NCBI RefSeq assembly: GCF_002159665.1
Contig: NZ_NFJC01000001.1
Coordinates: 186,001 to 250,000 of the forward strand
Length of the DNA stretch: 64,000 bases
Direction: 5' to 3'
Source of the DNA: Desulfovibrio sp. An276
Lineage (GTDB): Bacteria; Desulfobacterota; Desulfovibrionia; Desulfovibrionales; Desulfovibrionaceae
Both the position numbers and the translations under genes were made by a program. The notes beneath the pieces were generated by a model. It was given only the letters and a program-made list of their open reading frames with translations, did no database searches and had not been told where the DNA came from. Below are positions 7,856 through 16,217 of this stretch, piece by piece; the first letter of the stretch is position 1; the number at the start of each line of letters is the position of its first letter.

Positions 7856-9919
7856 ATGGCAAACCCTCTCGATATGCAGCGCTCATACGCCATTGTGGGT
7901 ACGGGCGGCTGCGGCAAGACCTCCCTTGCAGAAATGCTGCTCTTTGATGCCGGCGCCATCACCAGGATGGGCGCCATCGAGGAAGGAACCACCTGCCTCG
8001 ACTACGAGCCGGAAGAAATCCGCCGCCGCGGTTCCATTCAGCCTGCAGTGGCTTCCTTCCTCTGGAACAAGAACCGCCACTTCCTGCTGGACATTCCCGG
8101 AGACGGGAACTTCACCGGAGATCTCGAGTATCTGCTCAAGGGCGTGGACAGCGTTCTCTTTGTCATAGACGCAGTGGACGGCGTGCGTCCCCTGACAAAG
8201 CGTTTCTGGAACCATGTGCGCGAGGCAAATCTCCCCACTCTCCTTGTCATAGGCAAGATGGACAGGGATCGTGCAAACTTCTCCATGGCAGTGGAAAGCC
8301 TCGCAACTCTTGGCGTGCGCCCTGTTGTTTTGCAGCTGCCCATCATGGAGGGTGCGACCTTTGCAGGCTACGTGGACGTTCTTGCCGGCAAGGCCTACCG
8401 CTTTGGCGACAACGGTGCTGTGACAGAATGCCCGATCCCCGAGGCCATGCAGGACGAGGTGACCATCACCCATGACCTTGCTGTGGAAAACATTGCAGAA
8501 AGCGATGAGGAGCTCCTTGAAAAGTATCTGGACGAGGGTGCCCTTTCTGCTGAAGAGCTGCACACGGGCCTTCGCAAGGGTGTTTTGACAGAACAGATCT
8601 ACCCTGTGCTTGTGACTGCTGCCCTTGAGAACAAGGGAGGTTCCGCCCTTCTTTCCACCATCGAGGACCTCTTCCCCTCTCCCCTGGAAAATCCCGGTAT
8701 CCTGGACGAGGCTGGCGGTACCCACAAGGCCGATCCCGAAGGCCCCCTGGCCTGCTTTGTGTTCAAAAGCGTTGCAGACCCCGTTTCCGGCCAGCTCTAT
8801 TCGCTTCTTCGCGTGCTCACAGGCACCCTGACCTCCGACGCACAGCTGCTCAACATGACAAGCGGCGAGACGGAGCGCATGGGCGGCCTTTTGAGCATCA
8901 CCGGCAAGACCACAGTCTCCTGCAAGGACGCCATGGGCCCTGGCAGCATCGTTGCTGTCTCAAAGCTCAAGAATACCAGGACCGGCGACACCCTGGCAGA
9001 TCCCAAGGCCCCCTTCAAGGTGGCAGTGCCTGCCCTTCCGCCACAGCTCATCACCTTTGCCATTGCTCCCAAGACCCGTGGCGAGGAAGACAAGGTCTTT
9101 GCTGCCATACAAAAGCTTCTGGACGACGACATCACCCTGAAGCTTGAGCACGATGAGGAGACAGGCGACATCCTGCTCTCCGGCATGGGCCAGCTGCACA
9201 TCGAGCTTGCAGTCGAGCGCGCAAAGCGCCGCTTCAAGGTGGACATTGTCCTGAAGACCCCCAAGGTTCCCTACCGCGAGACAGTCAAGGGCAAGGTGCA
9301 GGTCCAGGGCCGTCACAAGAAACAGTCCGGTGGCCGCGGCCAGTTCGGCGACTGCTGGATCGAGATGGAGGGACTGCCCAGGGGTTCCGGCTACGTCTTC
9401 GAGGATGCCATCGTGGGTGGTGCTATTCCGAAGCAGTACATCCCCGCAGTAGACAAGGGCATTCAGGAAGCTGCAGCCAGAGGCTACATCGCAGGCTATC
9501 CTGTGGTGGACTTCAAGGTGCGCCTCTACGACGGCTCCTACCACACCGTGGACTCCTCGGAAATGGCCTTCAAGATCGCTGGCTCCCTGGCCTTCAAAAA
9601 TGCCATGGAAAAGCTCAAGGCCATATTGCTTGAACCCATTGTCCTCATGACAGTGTCCATCCCGGACGAGAGCATGGGCGATGTCATAGGCGACCTTTCC
9701 TCCCGCCGCGGCAAGGTCATTGGCTCAGACTCCCAGGGCGGTGTCACCGAAATCAAGGCCCATGTGCCCATGAGCGAGATCTTGCGCTACGCTTCTGACC
9801 TGCGCTCCATGACAGGCGGCCAAGGCTTCTTCACCATGGAATTTGACCACTACGAGGAAGCGCCCCAGCCCGTTGTCGAAAAGGTTGTGGCAGAATACAA
9901 GGCTGCCAGGGGCGAATAG
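7856..9919 (+). CDS. Elongation factor G-like GTPase (EF-G paralogue)
   Basis: The 687-residue protein has EF-G architecture: GTPase domain (about 1-270), domain II, the SGMGQLHIELAVERAKRRF domain III motif, domain IV (GGRGQFGDCWIEMEG; VDSSEMAFKIAGSLAFKNAM) and domain V (PDESMGDVIGDLSSRRGKV). The GTPase motifs differ from true EF-G. G1 is GTGGCGKT, still a valid P-loop but not GHVDAGKT. G3 is DIPGDGNF instead of DTPGH, so the histidine that activates water in translational GTPases is absent. G4 is GKMD instead of NKMD. This fits the EF-G-like (FusA2-type) group, whose role is not settled, rather than the essential translocase. GGGAG precedes the ATG, and a strong terminator follows. Confidence 0.9.
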   Translation: MANPLDMQRSYAIVGTGGCGKTSLAEMLLFDAGAITRMGAIEEGTTCLDYEPEEIRRRGSIQPAVASFLWNKNRHFLLDIPGDGNFTGDLEYLLKGVDSVLFVIDAVDGVRPLTKRFWNHVREANLPTLLVIGKMDRDRANFSMAVESLATLGVRPVVLQLPIMEGATFAGYVDVLAGKAYRFGDNGAVTECPIPEAMQDEVTITHDLAVENIAESDEELLEKYLDEGALSAEELHTGLRKGVLTEQIYPVLVTAALENKGGSALLSTIEDLFPSPLENPGILDEAGGTHKADPEGPLACFVFKSVADPVSGQLYSLLRVLTGTLTSDAQLLNMTSGETERMGGLLSITGKTTVSCKDAMGPGSIVAVSKLKNTRTGDTLADPKAPFKVAVPALPPQLITFAIAPKTRGEEDKVFAAIQKLLDDDITLKLEHDEETGDILLSGMGQLHIELAVERAKRRFKVDIVLKTPKVPYRETVKGKVQVQGRHKKQSGGRGQFGDCWIEMEGLPRGSGYVFEDAIVGGAIPKQYIPAVDKGIQEAAARGYIAGYPVVDFKVRLYDGSYHTVDSSEMAFKIAGSLAFKNAMEKLKAILLEPIVLMTVSIPDESMGDVIGDLSSRRGKVIGSDSQGGVTEIKAHVPMSEILRYASDLRSMTGGQGFFTMEFDHYEEAPQPVVEKVVAEYKAARGE

Positions 9920-9944
9920 TCGTCAAGACCAACAAATATGTTTA

Positions 9945-9979
9945 AGGTCCGGCCTGGGAGACAGGCCGGACCTTTTTTT
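9945..9979 (+). terminator. Intrinsic terminator of the EF-G-like gene
   Basis: A perfect 11-bp stem (AGGTCCGGCCT at 9945-9955 with AGGCCGGACCT at 9963-9973) has a 7-nt loop and runs straight into seven Ts (9973-9979), 25 bases after the stop codon. Confidence 0.93.
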
Positions 9980-10004
9980 CAACAAGAATTGAGCCAGGAT
10001 ACCT

Positions 10005-11096
10005 ATGTACCCGAGACACGCACGAAATACGAAGCAGAAGGCGCAAATCAAGGAAGACGCAAGAGGCAGGCGCGAGTTTTTGCGGGCAGGCCTTGCCCTG
10101 GGGCTTTTCGCAGGCATGGGGCATCTGCCCCATGAGGCAGCAGCAAGCACGAAGGACGAGGTGCTTTCCCGCTATGCGGAGCGGCTCTTCTTCCACGAAG
10201 AGAACAGAAACGAGCTGCGCCTGCAGGCCCTGCAGGCAAGGGACAGGCGCGGTGTCATCCCCAACAATAACCGTCCCCCGCAAAAGCGCGTCCCGGACTT
10301 TTCCCTACCTGCCAATCCCGAAGCAAGAGAGGGTGCCATTCGCAGGGTGGACATTGTGGGAGAAGAGAAGGTCTGTGCACTCACCTTCGACATGTGCGAG
10401 CTTGCCACAACGACTACGGGCTTTGACGCGGACATCGTGCTCTGGCTGCAGGACAACAACGTGCCAGCCACATTCTTTGTGGGCGGCAAGTGGATGCGCT
10501 CGCACGAGCGACGTGTGCGGGAGATACTGCAGGATCCCTTGTTTGAGCTGGGAAACCACGCCTGGGCCCATGGGAACTTTGCGCTGCTCTCCCCTGAGCG
10601 CATGAAGGAAGAGATACTGGATACCCAGTGCCAGTACGAGATTTTGCGGGACAAGGCTTTGAAGGACAGGAAGCGCTTTCGAGTTGGCAACGACTTTCCC
10701 CTGCCGGAAGTCTTGAGGTATTTCCGCTTCCCCTACGGCAGATCTTCCGAGGCTGCTCTGAACATATTGGCGGAACTGGGCCTTGAGCCCATACAGTGGG
10801 ATGTGGTGGCAGAGACTGGAGGCAACAATGCAAGCATAGCTCAGGCAAGGCATGTGATAGGGTCCGTCAAGCCTGGCTCTATTCTCCTCTTCCACGCAAA
10901 TCTGGTGCCAAGGGGCTCGTTCCAGCTCTTGCGCTATGTGGCTGAGGGATTGAGAAGGCAGGGGTATCGCTTTGTGAGTGTTGGGGAACTTTTGGCCATG
11001 GGAAAGCCTGTGCGCGAGAAGGAGGGGTATTTTTTGACGCCCGGGGACAATGCGGCGCTGGATGAGCGATTTGGGGCAGAGGGGACTGGGAGGTAG
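10005..11096 (+). CDS. Tat-exported polysaccharide deacetylase (NodB-fold)
   Basis: The 363-residue protein starts with a twin-arginine signal: GRREFLRAG (R22-R23) followed by a hydrophobic core and a likely cleavage near HEAAAS. The NodB domain follows: ALTFDMCE as motif 1, FELGNHAWAHGN with the two metal histidines, YFRFPYGRSSEA as motif 3 and ILLFHANL as the last. Motif 1 reads TFDMCE rather than TFDDG; I recall a proteobacterial subfamily with TFDLCE, so this is probably a family trait rather than decay. Such enzymes remove acetyl groups from cell-envelope or extracellular polysaccharides; Tat export implies a folded periplasmic enzyme. AGGATACCT precedes the ATG. It converges on the porin gene. 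Confidence 0.9.
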   Translation: MYPRHARNTKQKAQIKEDARGRREFLRAGLALGLFAGMGHLPHEAAASTKDEVLSRYAERLFFHEENRNELRLQALQARDRRGVIPNNNRPPQKRVPDFSLPANPEAREGAIRRVDIVGEEKVCALTFDMCELATTTTGFDADIVLWLQDNNVPATFFVGGKWMRSHERRVREILQDPLFELGNHAWAHGNFALLSPERMKEEILDTQCQYEILRDKALKDRKRFRVGNDFPLPEVLRYFRFPYGRSSEAALNILAELGLEPIQWDVVAETGGNNASIAQARHVIGSVKPGSILLFHANLVPRGSFQLLRYVAEGLRRQGYRFVSVGELLAMGKPVREKEGYFLTPGDNAALDERFGAEGTGR

Positions 11097-11112
11097 GCGC
11101 GAAGCCAAATTC

Positions 11113-11132
11113 TGCAAAAAACGGTTTTTGCA
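11113..11132 (+). terminator. A/T-rich hairpin after the deacetylase gene
   Basis: TGCAAAAA (11113-11120) pairs with TTTTTGCA (11125-11132) around ACGG, 17 bases after the deacetylase stop. It is weak by itself; with the next hairpin it may form a tandem terminator. Confidence 0.4.
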
Positions 11133-11139
11133 AGGTATG

Positions 11140-11173
11140 AAAAAAGAGGACCTCGAAAGAGATCCTCTTTTTT
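11140..11173. terminator. Bidirectional terminator between convergent deacetylase and porin genes
   Basis: The 11-bp arms AAAAAAGAGGA (11140-11150) and TCCTCTTTTTT (11163-11173) give a GAGGA/TCCTC core flanked by A-run and T-run, so each strand sees a stem followed by Ts. This is the position where two converging transcripts must stop. Confidence 0.88.
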
Positions 11174-11185
11174 ATGCAATCTTGG

Positions 11186-11205
11186 GAGGGGCTTTTCAGC
11201 CCCTC
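11186..11205 (-). terminator. GC-rich hairpin directly after the porin gene
   Basis: GAGGGGCT (11186-11193) and AGCCCCTC (11198-11205) pair perfectly around a 4-nt loop, 27 bases beyond the porin stop on the minus strand. No T-run follows, so it probably protects or pauses the porin transcript before the bidirectional terminator. Confidence 0.55.
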
Positions 11206-11232
11206 GCAAAATCTGTCGTGCTCTTTGATGTA

Positions 11233-12792
11233 CTAGAAGGAGTACACGAAGGACACGTTGACGTTCCAAGCGTCGCGGGTTTCGCCGGACGTAGTTGCGC
11301 CCATCATCTGGCGACGGATACCTTCGTACTTGGTATCTTCAAGCCACAGAGCCAAGTAGCTGGCGTCCAGCATGATGGTAAAGTTCTCGTACATCTTGTA
11401 CTCGTTGTGCAGAGAAATTTCCAGAGCGGTATCCTGATCGGTGAGGTACAGGCCCTTGAAACCATAGTCATCGCTATTATTAACAGGGTAACCGGCCACA
11501 GTCGCAGCACCCTTGGCCAACTGCCTGAAGATACCATGATCGTTGGTACCGCCAATGAGGTTGACACGGAAGGTGTGCTTCAGGTCTTCGATGAAGGACA
11601 TATCCCTCACGCGCAGGCCAACGCCCCAGGTACCGGCCATGCTGGGGCCAAGAACTCCTTCACGGGCGATGTAGGGATGACCGTCAAAGGCAAAGTTGGA
11701 GAACTGGTTGTCGCCATTGCCCAGGGACAGGTAAGGCAGACGCTCGGAACCGTCGCCGAGGTTGCTGTTGTCACCGGAAGCGTACCAACCAAGGATTCCG
11801 GGAATACCCCAATCCATCTTGTACTCAACGAGCAGGGCAGCCATCCAGCCAGCGCGGTTCAGGCGGCTGTCATCCCACTGCACGCCGCCACCCATGAAAT
11901 CAAAGGCGATGCGGAAGGGATCAAAGTAGGTGATGTCGGCAGTCAGGCCAGCCCACCAAGCTGTGGCGTATTCCTTCAATTCCAAGTTGTTAGCAGTCTG
12001 ACCACCGGATCCTGCGACACCCCAAGCAGGCAGCAAACCATTCAGCATTTGGGCCTTGCTTGTGCCAAGATTTTCGTAGTTTACAAAGGCATCGGTGGTA
12101 TGGTCGCCATTACCACGAAATGCATTAGGACCAATGGCTACGATCATACCCCAAGGAGTTACCTTGATGCCGTCAAAGGTCAGCGGAACGGTCAGACCAA
12201 AGGCGTCAACATTGTCCATGAAGTTCTGGTTGTGGGAACCATTGTTATCCTTCCAGCCACCATAGTTGTCGTTGTAAGGACGAGCCCAGAAAGCGGTAAC
12301 ACCTACGTTGTCGGTGAACTGATAGGACAAGGTGATGCCCGCCACATCATCCTCGAACACCTGGGACTTCTTCATGGTGAAGGAGGGGATGCTCATGCCC
12401 TGGAGACCCATACGAACCTTGAGTTCGGTGTTGGGAACCATCCAGTCGATGTAGGCGCGACGCACTTCAACGATCTGCTTATCGGCACCAAGGGCACCGC
12501 CACTCTCGCTTTCACCCCAAGTGGTGTTGCCGATTTCGAAGAACACGGTACCGGAGAGGTTTTCGGAGGCCACAGCATCCAACTGCAAGCGCAGACGCTG
12601 CTTGGCTTCGAACTCGTCTTCCTTGCCGTTGTAGCCAGTCTGACCATGGCCACCGGTGAAGTTACCGTTCTGGCCGTAATCGAAGCTCATGACCCACTCG
12701 CCCTTGGCCTTGAAGTCAATGGCGTTTGCAGCCGGAGCGGTCGCACCAAACACGAGACCGGCGGCAATCAGAAGCGTAGCAAGCTTTTTCAT
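11233..12792 (-). CDS. Outer-membrane porin (Desulfovibrio-type)
   Basis: The 519-residue protein has a Sec signal peptide (MKKLATLLIAAGLVFGATAP, cleavage after AANA). The mature chain is rich in alternating polar/hydrophobic beta-strand segments with aromatic girdle residues and many G, N and D turns, and ends with a terminal phenylalanine (VSFVYSF), the outer-membrane insertion signal. It looks like the abundant porins of Desulfovibrio, trimeric beta-barrels for passive uptake of small solutes. AAGGAAGGAAAG precedes the ATG. Strong site, isolated gene, long AT-rich leader and stacked 3' hairpins suggest high expression from a stable transcript. No specific substrate can be read from the sequence. 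Confidence 0.9.
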   Translation of the reverse strand: MKKLATLLIAAGLVFGATAPAANAIDFKAKGEWVMSFDYGQNGNFTGGHGQTGYNGKEDEFEAKQRLRLQLDAVASENLSGTVFFEIGNTTWGESESGGALGADKQIVEVRRAYIDWMVPNTELKVRMGLQGMSIPSFTMKKSQVFEDDVAGITLSYQFTDNVGVTAFWARPYNDNYGGWKDNNGSHNQNFMDNVDAFGLTVPLTFDGIKVTPWGMIVAIGPNAFRGNGDHTTDAFVNYENLGTSKAQMLNGLLPAWGVAGSGGQTANNLELKEYATAWWAGLTADITYFDPFRIAFDFMGGGVQWDDSRLNRAGWMAALLVEYKMDWGIPGILGWYASGDNSNLGDGSERLPYLSLGNGDNQFSNFAFDGHPYIAREGVLGPSMAGTWGVGLRVRDMSFIEDLKHTFRVNLIGGTNDHGIFRQLAKGAATVAGYPVNNSDDYGFKGLYLTDQDTALEISLHNEYKMYENFTIMLDASYLALWLEDTKYEGIRRQMMGATTSGETRDAWNVNVSFVYSF

Positions 12793-13423
12793 GACTTTCC
12801 TTCCTTAAATGAGGCGCCATATATGGAAAATTGGCACCAAGTTTTGGCAAAATTTCCTGACCTCGGGCGTTGCCCAAAAGATCTAGGTTTGACGGGTTAA
12901 GCTGGTTCGCTCACCCTTGTTGGATGCAAGATACTCAGTTCCAACCCGGTATGCAAGTCTTATCGTCAAAAATTTTTTACTCTTTAGCCCTGGAAGAAAT
13001 TTCTTTGTGAAGCCAAATTCAAGAATTTCAGTAGGTTAACCAAATTCAAAAAATTTTTCTTCAAAGTCAATTTCTCAAGGTTCGAACAAAAAATTTTCCT
13101 GCAAATGGGCTTGCAGGGCGATATGGGCTTTTCATGGGCTATGGATGGCCTTCGAAAGCCCAGCAGGAATGGTACAATCTTTTGCATCCACTCCTGCAGA
13201 CTGTGAGGAAAACCGATTTTTCCTCCGGGTTACCCCGCCTGAATATCTTATCGACCTTCGGGCAAAAATCTTTAACCGGGATCCCGGATTTTTCCTGATC
13301 CCTAGGCAAACAAAACTTCAAGTATCTGAAATTGCTAACGTTGTATTTTTTGAACAGTCTGCCCACTCTTTGACAATGGATGCAAATCCCGCATAAGAGA
13401 GCACGCCAAGGGAGGGCCCATAT
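12793..13423. other. AT-rich divergent intergenic region between porin and thyX
   Basis: These 631 bases hold no supportable gene. The middle (12960-13100) is strongly AT-rich and contains two similar runs starting CCAAATTCAA, about 30 bp apart. A hairpin CCTGCAA/TTGCAGG lies near 13100-13118, followed by three ATGGGCT repeats, and the 12-bp palindrome CCGGGATCCCGG lies at 13276-13287. The porin and thyX promoters must both be here; I cannot place them securely. A small RNA is possible. Confidence 0.4.
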
Positions 13424-14218
13424 ATGATCAAGGAACAGTACACAGGCCAGGGAAAGGTTCTGCTGCTCGCAGGAGGCGGCAAGATTTATACGGACATTGC
13501 TGCCCGTTTTGTGCGCTCGGAGCGCAGCCTCGAAGACATTGTCGCCTCCGAGTATTCAAAGAAAATCGTCGAGAACATTGTCTCCAGCAACCACGGCGCA
13601 GCCCTGGAATTCGACTTCTTCCTCTTCGGCATCGAAGGCTACAGCCGCGTGACCGAAACCCAGCTTGTGCGAAAGCGCATTGCCTCCTATCTCATAAAGT
13701 CCGGCCGCGCGGAGCTGGGGGGCAAGCGGACCTTCTCCGTTGTCTACCCCGAATCCGTCGCCAACTTCGCAGCCGAAGTCACCCTGCCGGACGGGCATAT
13801 GACGCGCCTTACTGGCAGGGAGCTGGCCGCCATCTCCTCCCAGTGGTACGACGCGGGCCTTGAGGCAGGCCTGCCGGAACAGGATCTGCGCTACCTGAAA
13901 CCTCAGGCCACAGAGTTCAAAGCCATCATCGGCATGAACGCTCACGCACTGCGCGACTGGTTTGCCATCCGCTGCTGCAAGAACGCCCAGGCAGAAATCC
14001 GGGATCTGGCAAACAAGATGCTGCGCCTCTGCCGCAAGGCTGCCCCGGATCTTTTCGCAGGCGCAGGCCCCTCCTGTGTCCAGCTTGGCTATTGTCCGGA
14101 AAACAGACTCATCAATCCCGCCTGCAAGGGGCGTATCCTCACCAAGGACGAAGCCATGGAGCTTCTCAAAAAGCACAGAAAGGAAGCCTTCGCTCAGCTT
14201 GAAAACGACCAAGACTAA
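13424..14218 (+). CDS. thyX: FAD-dependent (flavin) thymidylate synthase, ThyX-like
   Basis: The 264-residue protein matches ThyX over most of its length: FGIEGYSRVTETQLVRKRIA (about 68-87), the Tyr/Ser-rich segment after it, and the late block LRDWFAIRCCKNAQAEIRD, which holds the arginine that contacts dUMP. ThyX makes dTMP from dUMP with methylenetetrahydrofolate and reduced FAD. The signature RHR-x7-S is changed: residues 83-85 read RKR, so the histidine is lysine, while S88 and S93-x-R95 remain. The C-terminus carries extra cysteines and a charged tail. GGGAGGG precedes the ATG. The gene is monocistronic, with a terminator behind it. Whether the enzyme is still active as a thymidylate synthase is open. 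Confidence 0.85.
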   Translation: MIKEQYTGQGKVLLLAGGGKIYTDIAARFVRSERSLEDIVASEYSKKIVENIVSSNHGAALEFDFFLFGIEGYSRVTETQLVRKRIASYLIKSGRAELGGKRTFSVVYPESVANFAAEVTLPDGHMTRLTGRELAAISSQWYDAGLEAGLPEQDLRYLKPQATEFKAIIGMNAHALRDWFAIRCCKNAQAEIRDLANKMLRLCRKAAPDLFAGAGPSCVQLGYCPENRLINPACKGRILTKDEAMELLKKHRKEAFAQLENDQD

Positions 14219-14264
14219 TCCCTAAGGAAGCTCAAACGGCTCCAGAAAGTACCGGAAATTTCCC

Positions 14265-14296
14265 AAATACGCAGTACTCCCACTGCGTATTTTTTT
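14265..14296 (+). terminator. Intrinsic terminator of thyX
   Basis: AAATACGCAGT (14265-14275) and ACTGCGTATTT (14282-14292) form a perfect 11-bp stem with a 6-nt loop and a T-run to 14296, 47 bases after the thyX stop. Confidence 0.92.
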
Positions 14297-14343
14297 GTCG
14301 TCCAGCTGCGGGCAATGGGTACGATACAGCGTCTCTCGGGCAC

Positions 14344-14383
14344 AAAAAAGGCCCCTGTGTCCGAAAATCAGGAGACAGGGGCC
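14344..14383 (-). terminator. Intrinsic terminator of the tRNA-Met gene
   Basis: On the minus strand GGCCCCTGTCTCC pairs with GGACACAGGGGCC (one mismatch) around an 8-nt loop, followed by six Ts (complement of 14344-14349). It sits 21 bases beyond the tRNA 3' end. Confidence 0.9.
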
Positions 14384-14404
14384 ATACGACTTTTGTTGAT
14401 TTGC

Positions 14405-14480
14405 TGGTGGACCCGCCAGGAGTCGAACCTGGAACCAGCCGGTTATGAGCCGGAAGCTCTGCCAATTGAGCTACGGGTCC
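14405..14480 (-). tRNA. tRNA-Met (CAU anticodon), probably the elongator
   Basis: A 76-nt minus-strand cloverleaf: acceptor GGACCCG/CGGGTCC, D-arm GCTC...GAGC, anticodon stem CCGG/CCGG around loop CTCATAA with anticodon CAT, T-arm CCAGG-TTCGACT-CCTGG, discriminator A and an encoded CCA end. The first acceptor pair G-C excludes an initiator tRNA. A tRNA-Ile2 whose C34 becomes lysidine has the same CAU anticodon and cannot be fully excluded, but the body resembles elongator tRNA-Met. Confidence 0.93.
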
Positions 14481-14993
14481 GCCGAAAAAATCTTCTATGT
14501 CCTGTTCCTGTTTTCTGTCAAGACAATTTTTTCGAGCGCAAAACAAGGCTGTCCCCCGAGATTACCTCAAACAAACCCGGGTTTCTCTATGTCACGCCAA
14601 AAGTAGAGCGGAGCGCGCAATCTTTTCTCCTTGTGCAAGGCCATGAGCTTTTCTCCCGCCTGTACCGTCAGTCGACCATGCACCCTCGTCATTCGACTCT
14701 ATGCCTCCAGCAAAGCTTTCTGCGTCAGGTAGCCTTGTCCCAAATATCCTCTTGTGTCATGCCCAGCGTGAACACTACTTTCGAAGTTTGACAAGATAAC
14801 TGCTCAAAAGTGGTCCCTAACGACAGTTTGAGCATTTGATTCCTCAAACTTGTTGTGCGGTACTGCCATCCTCCCTTTGCCCTCCATTGCTGTTGTGTCC
14901 CCATGGGCCCAAGGAGTATGATGAGGCACGCCCATATACTTGCCTTTCCAGGGCGCCTGCCCCCCATGTGCCCCTTTTCCAGGGAGAAGGATT
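14481..14993. other. Intergenic region between tRNA-Met and the orphan ATPase gene
   Basis: No gene, repeat or hairpin is supportable in these 513 bases. The tRNA promoter must lie just above 14480 and the ATPase promoter upstream of 14994. Open frames crossing the region lack ribosome sites and protein-like composition. Confidence 0.4.
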
Positions 14994-16091
14994 ATGCTGC
15001 TCTCAAGCGTTCACTTCAGAAACTACGCAACGTTTGACGACCTTGAGCTTGCCTTCAGGCAAGGCATGAACGTCCTCTTCGGCGTGAACGGCACAGGCAA
15101 GACCACCATCCTGCGTGCTCTTGCCGATGTGCTGCATGCCCTCCCCTCCCCAAAGGCTCGCAAGGCTATGCTGCAGCCTTCCTTGCAAAAAGCCGGGAGC
15201 AGCGACTGCCAGGTAACAGCCACTCTTGAAGGAGCAAGCGGCAGCTGTATTGTCCATTGCTCCGAGCGCGGGATACACGCCACACAGGATGACGGAAGCC
15301 AAGACAAGGATGCCATGCCACAGGGTCCGCGCATCGTGTCCATCCTCTCAGGGAAAAGGGATATCCACTTTGCAAGGCTCAAGACCCGTTTTGCGCGTCT
15401 GGAAAGTCAGGAGCAACACGAACGGCAAAGGGACAGTACCTACAGGGATCCAATCCTGGAGAGAATACGTGCATCCATTGCGGAAATTGCTCCCGGCCTG
15501 CAAAATCTCCATATCAAGAAGGAACGGGTGGGACACCCCTTGTGCGTTGAAAAGAACGGTATGATCCTTGATGTCGCAAGCGAGCTATCCGCAGGAGAAA
15601 ACTTTCTTGTAGGCCTTTTGGCGCACATAGCACTTGAGCTGGACACTGCTTCCCGTGCAAACCAGGACATGATAGTCCTTCTGGACAATCCGGAAGCAAG
15701 TCTGCATCCACTCTGGCAGATGCAGCTCTGCCCCCTTCTCAAAAAGACCTTCCCAAAGGTGCAGTTCATTCTTGCAAGCCTCTCCCCCTTCATGTGGGCC
15801 AGCCTGGACAGACGGGAGATAGTGTGGCTCGACTACAACGAAAAGGGCAAGGTCGCGCAAAAGCGGGTTTCCTTTGCCAGGGGAGCAAGCATAGAGAACA
15901 TACTTGCCTCCTTCTTCCAGGTCCCTGGAGCCGTAGACGAGGCAGCGAGTGAAGTCCACATTATTGAGACGCTGATCGAACAGGGCAATGCCATGGAAGC
16001 GCAAAAGGCCATCGAAGCCCTGAGGGAGCGGTTTGGCGAAATCCCTGTTCTTGCCATGCTCGACTTTCGCCTGCAGCTTCTGAACAACTGA
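14994..16091 (+). CDS. AAA-type ATPase of the RecF/SMC-like (ABC-head) group, orphan
   Basis: The 365-residue protein opens with the usual VHFRNYATFDDLELAF beta-strand and a Walker A GVNGTGKTTILRAL (about 27-40). ELSAGENFLVGLLAHIALEL resembles a signature/Q-loop helix, and the Walker B is DMIVLLDNPEASLHP, with aspartate-asparagine where aspartate-glutamate is usual. A switch-like QFILASLSPFMW follows. This is the AAA_21/AAA_15 group used in OLD nucleases, RecF-like proteins and several defence systems. No TOPRIM, HNH or other nuclease domain is fused, and no partner gene is adjacent: the next DNA is the AT-rich island with a decayed gene. The start at 14994 follows AGGGAGAAGG. The last 60 residues are helical and may be a partner-binding region. 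Confidence 0.82.
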   Translation: MLLSSVHFRNYATFDDLELAFRQGMNVLFGVNGTGKTTILRALADVLHALPSPKARKAMLQPSLQKAGSSDCQVTATLEGASGSCIVHCSERGIHATQDDGSQDKDAMPQGPRIVSILSGKRDIHFARLKTRFARLESQEQHERQRDSTYRDPILERIRASIAEIAPGLQNLHIKKERVGHPLCVEKNGMILDVASELSAGENFLVGLLAHIALELDTASRANQDMIVLLDNPEASLHPLWQMQLCPLLKKTFPKVQFILASLSPFMWASLDRREIVWLDYNEKGKVAQKRVSFARGASIENILASFFQVPGAVDEAASEVHIIETLIEQGNAMEAQKAIEALRERFGEIPVLAMLDFRLQLLNN

Positions 16092-16217
16092 CGGGCATAG
16101 GCATCAGGCGAACACCTCCTGCTACAGCTCAGTCGAAGACAATACGCCCCTTCTGTCATTACAGACATTTGTTACTTACACCAACGAGAAGCTTCCAGTT
16201 TCCGTACTCTTGTGGAT

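Noticed and set aside
10005-11096. The polysaccharide deacetylase as inactive because motif 1 is TFDMCE
   Set aside because: I recall a large subfamily with TFDLCE at this position and the rest of the NodB motifs intact, so the change is probably normal.
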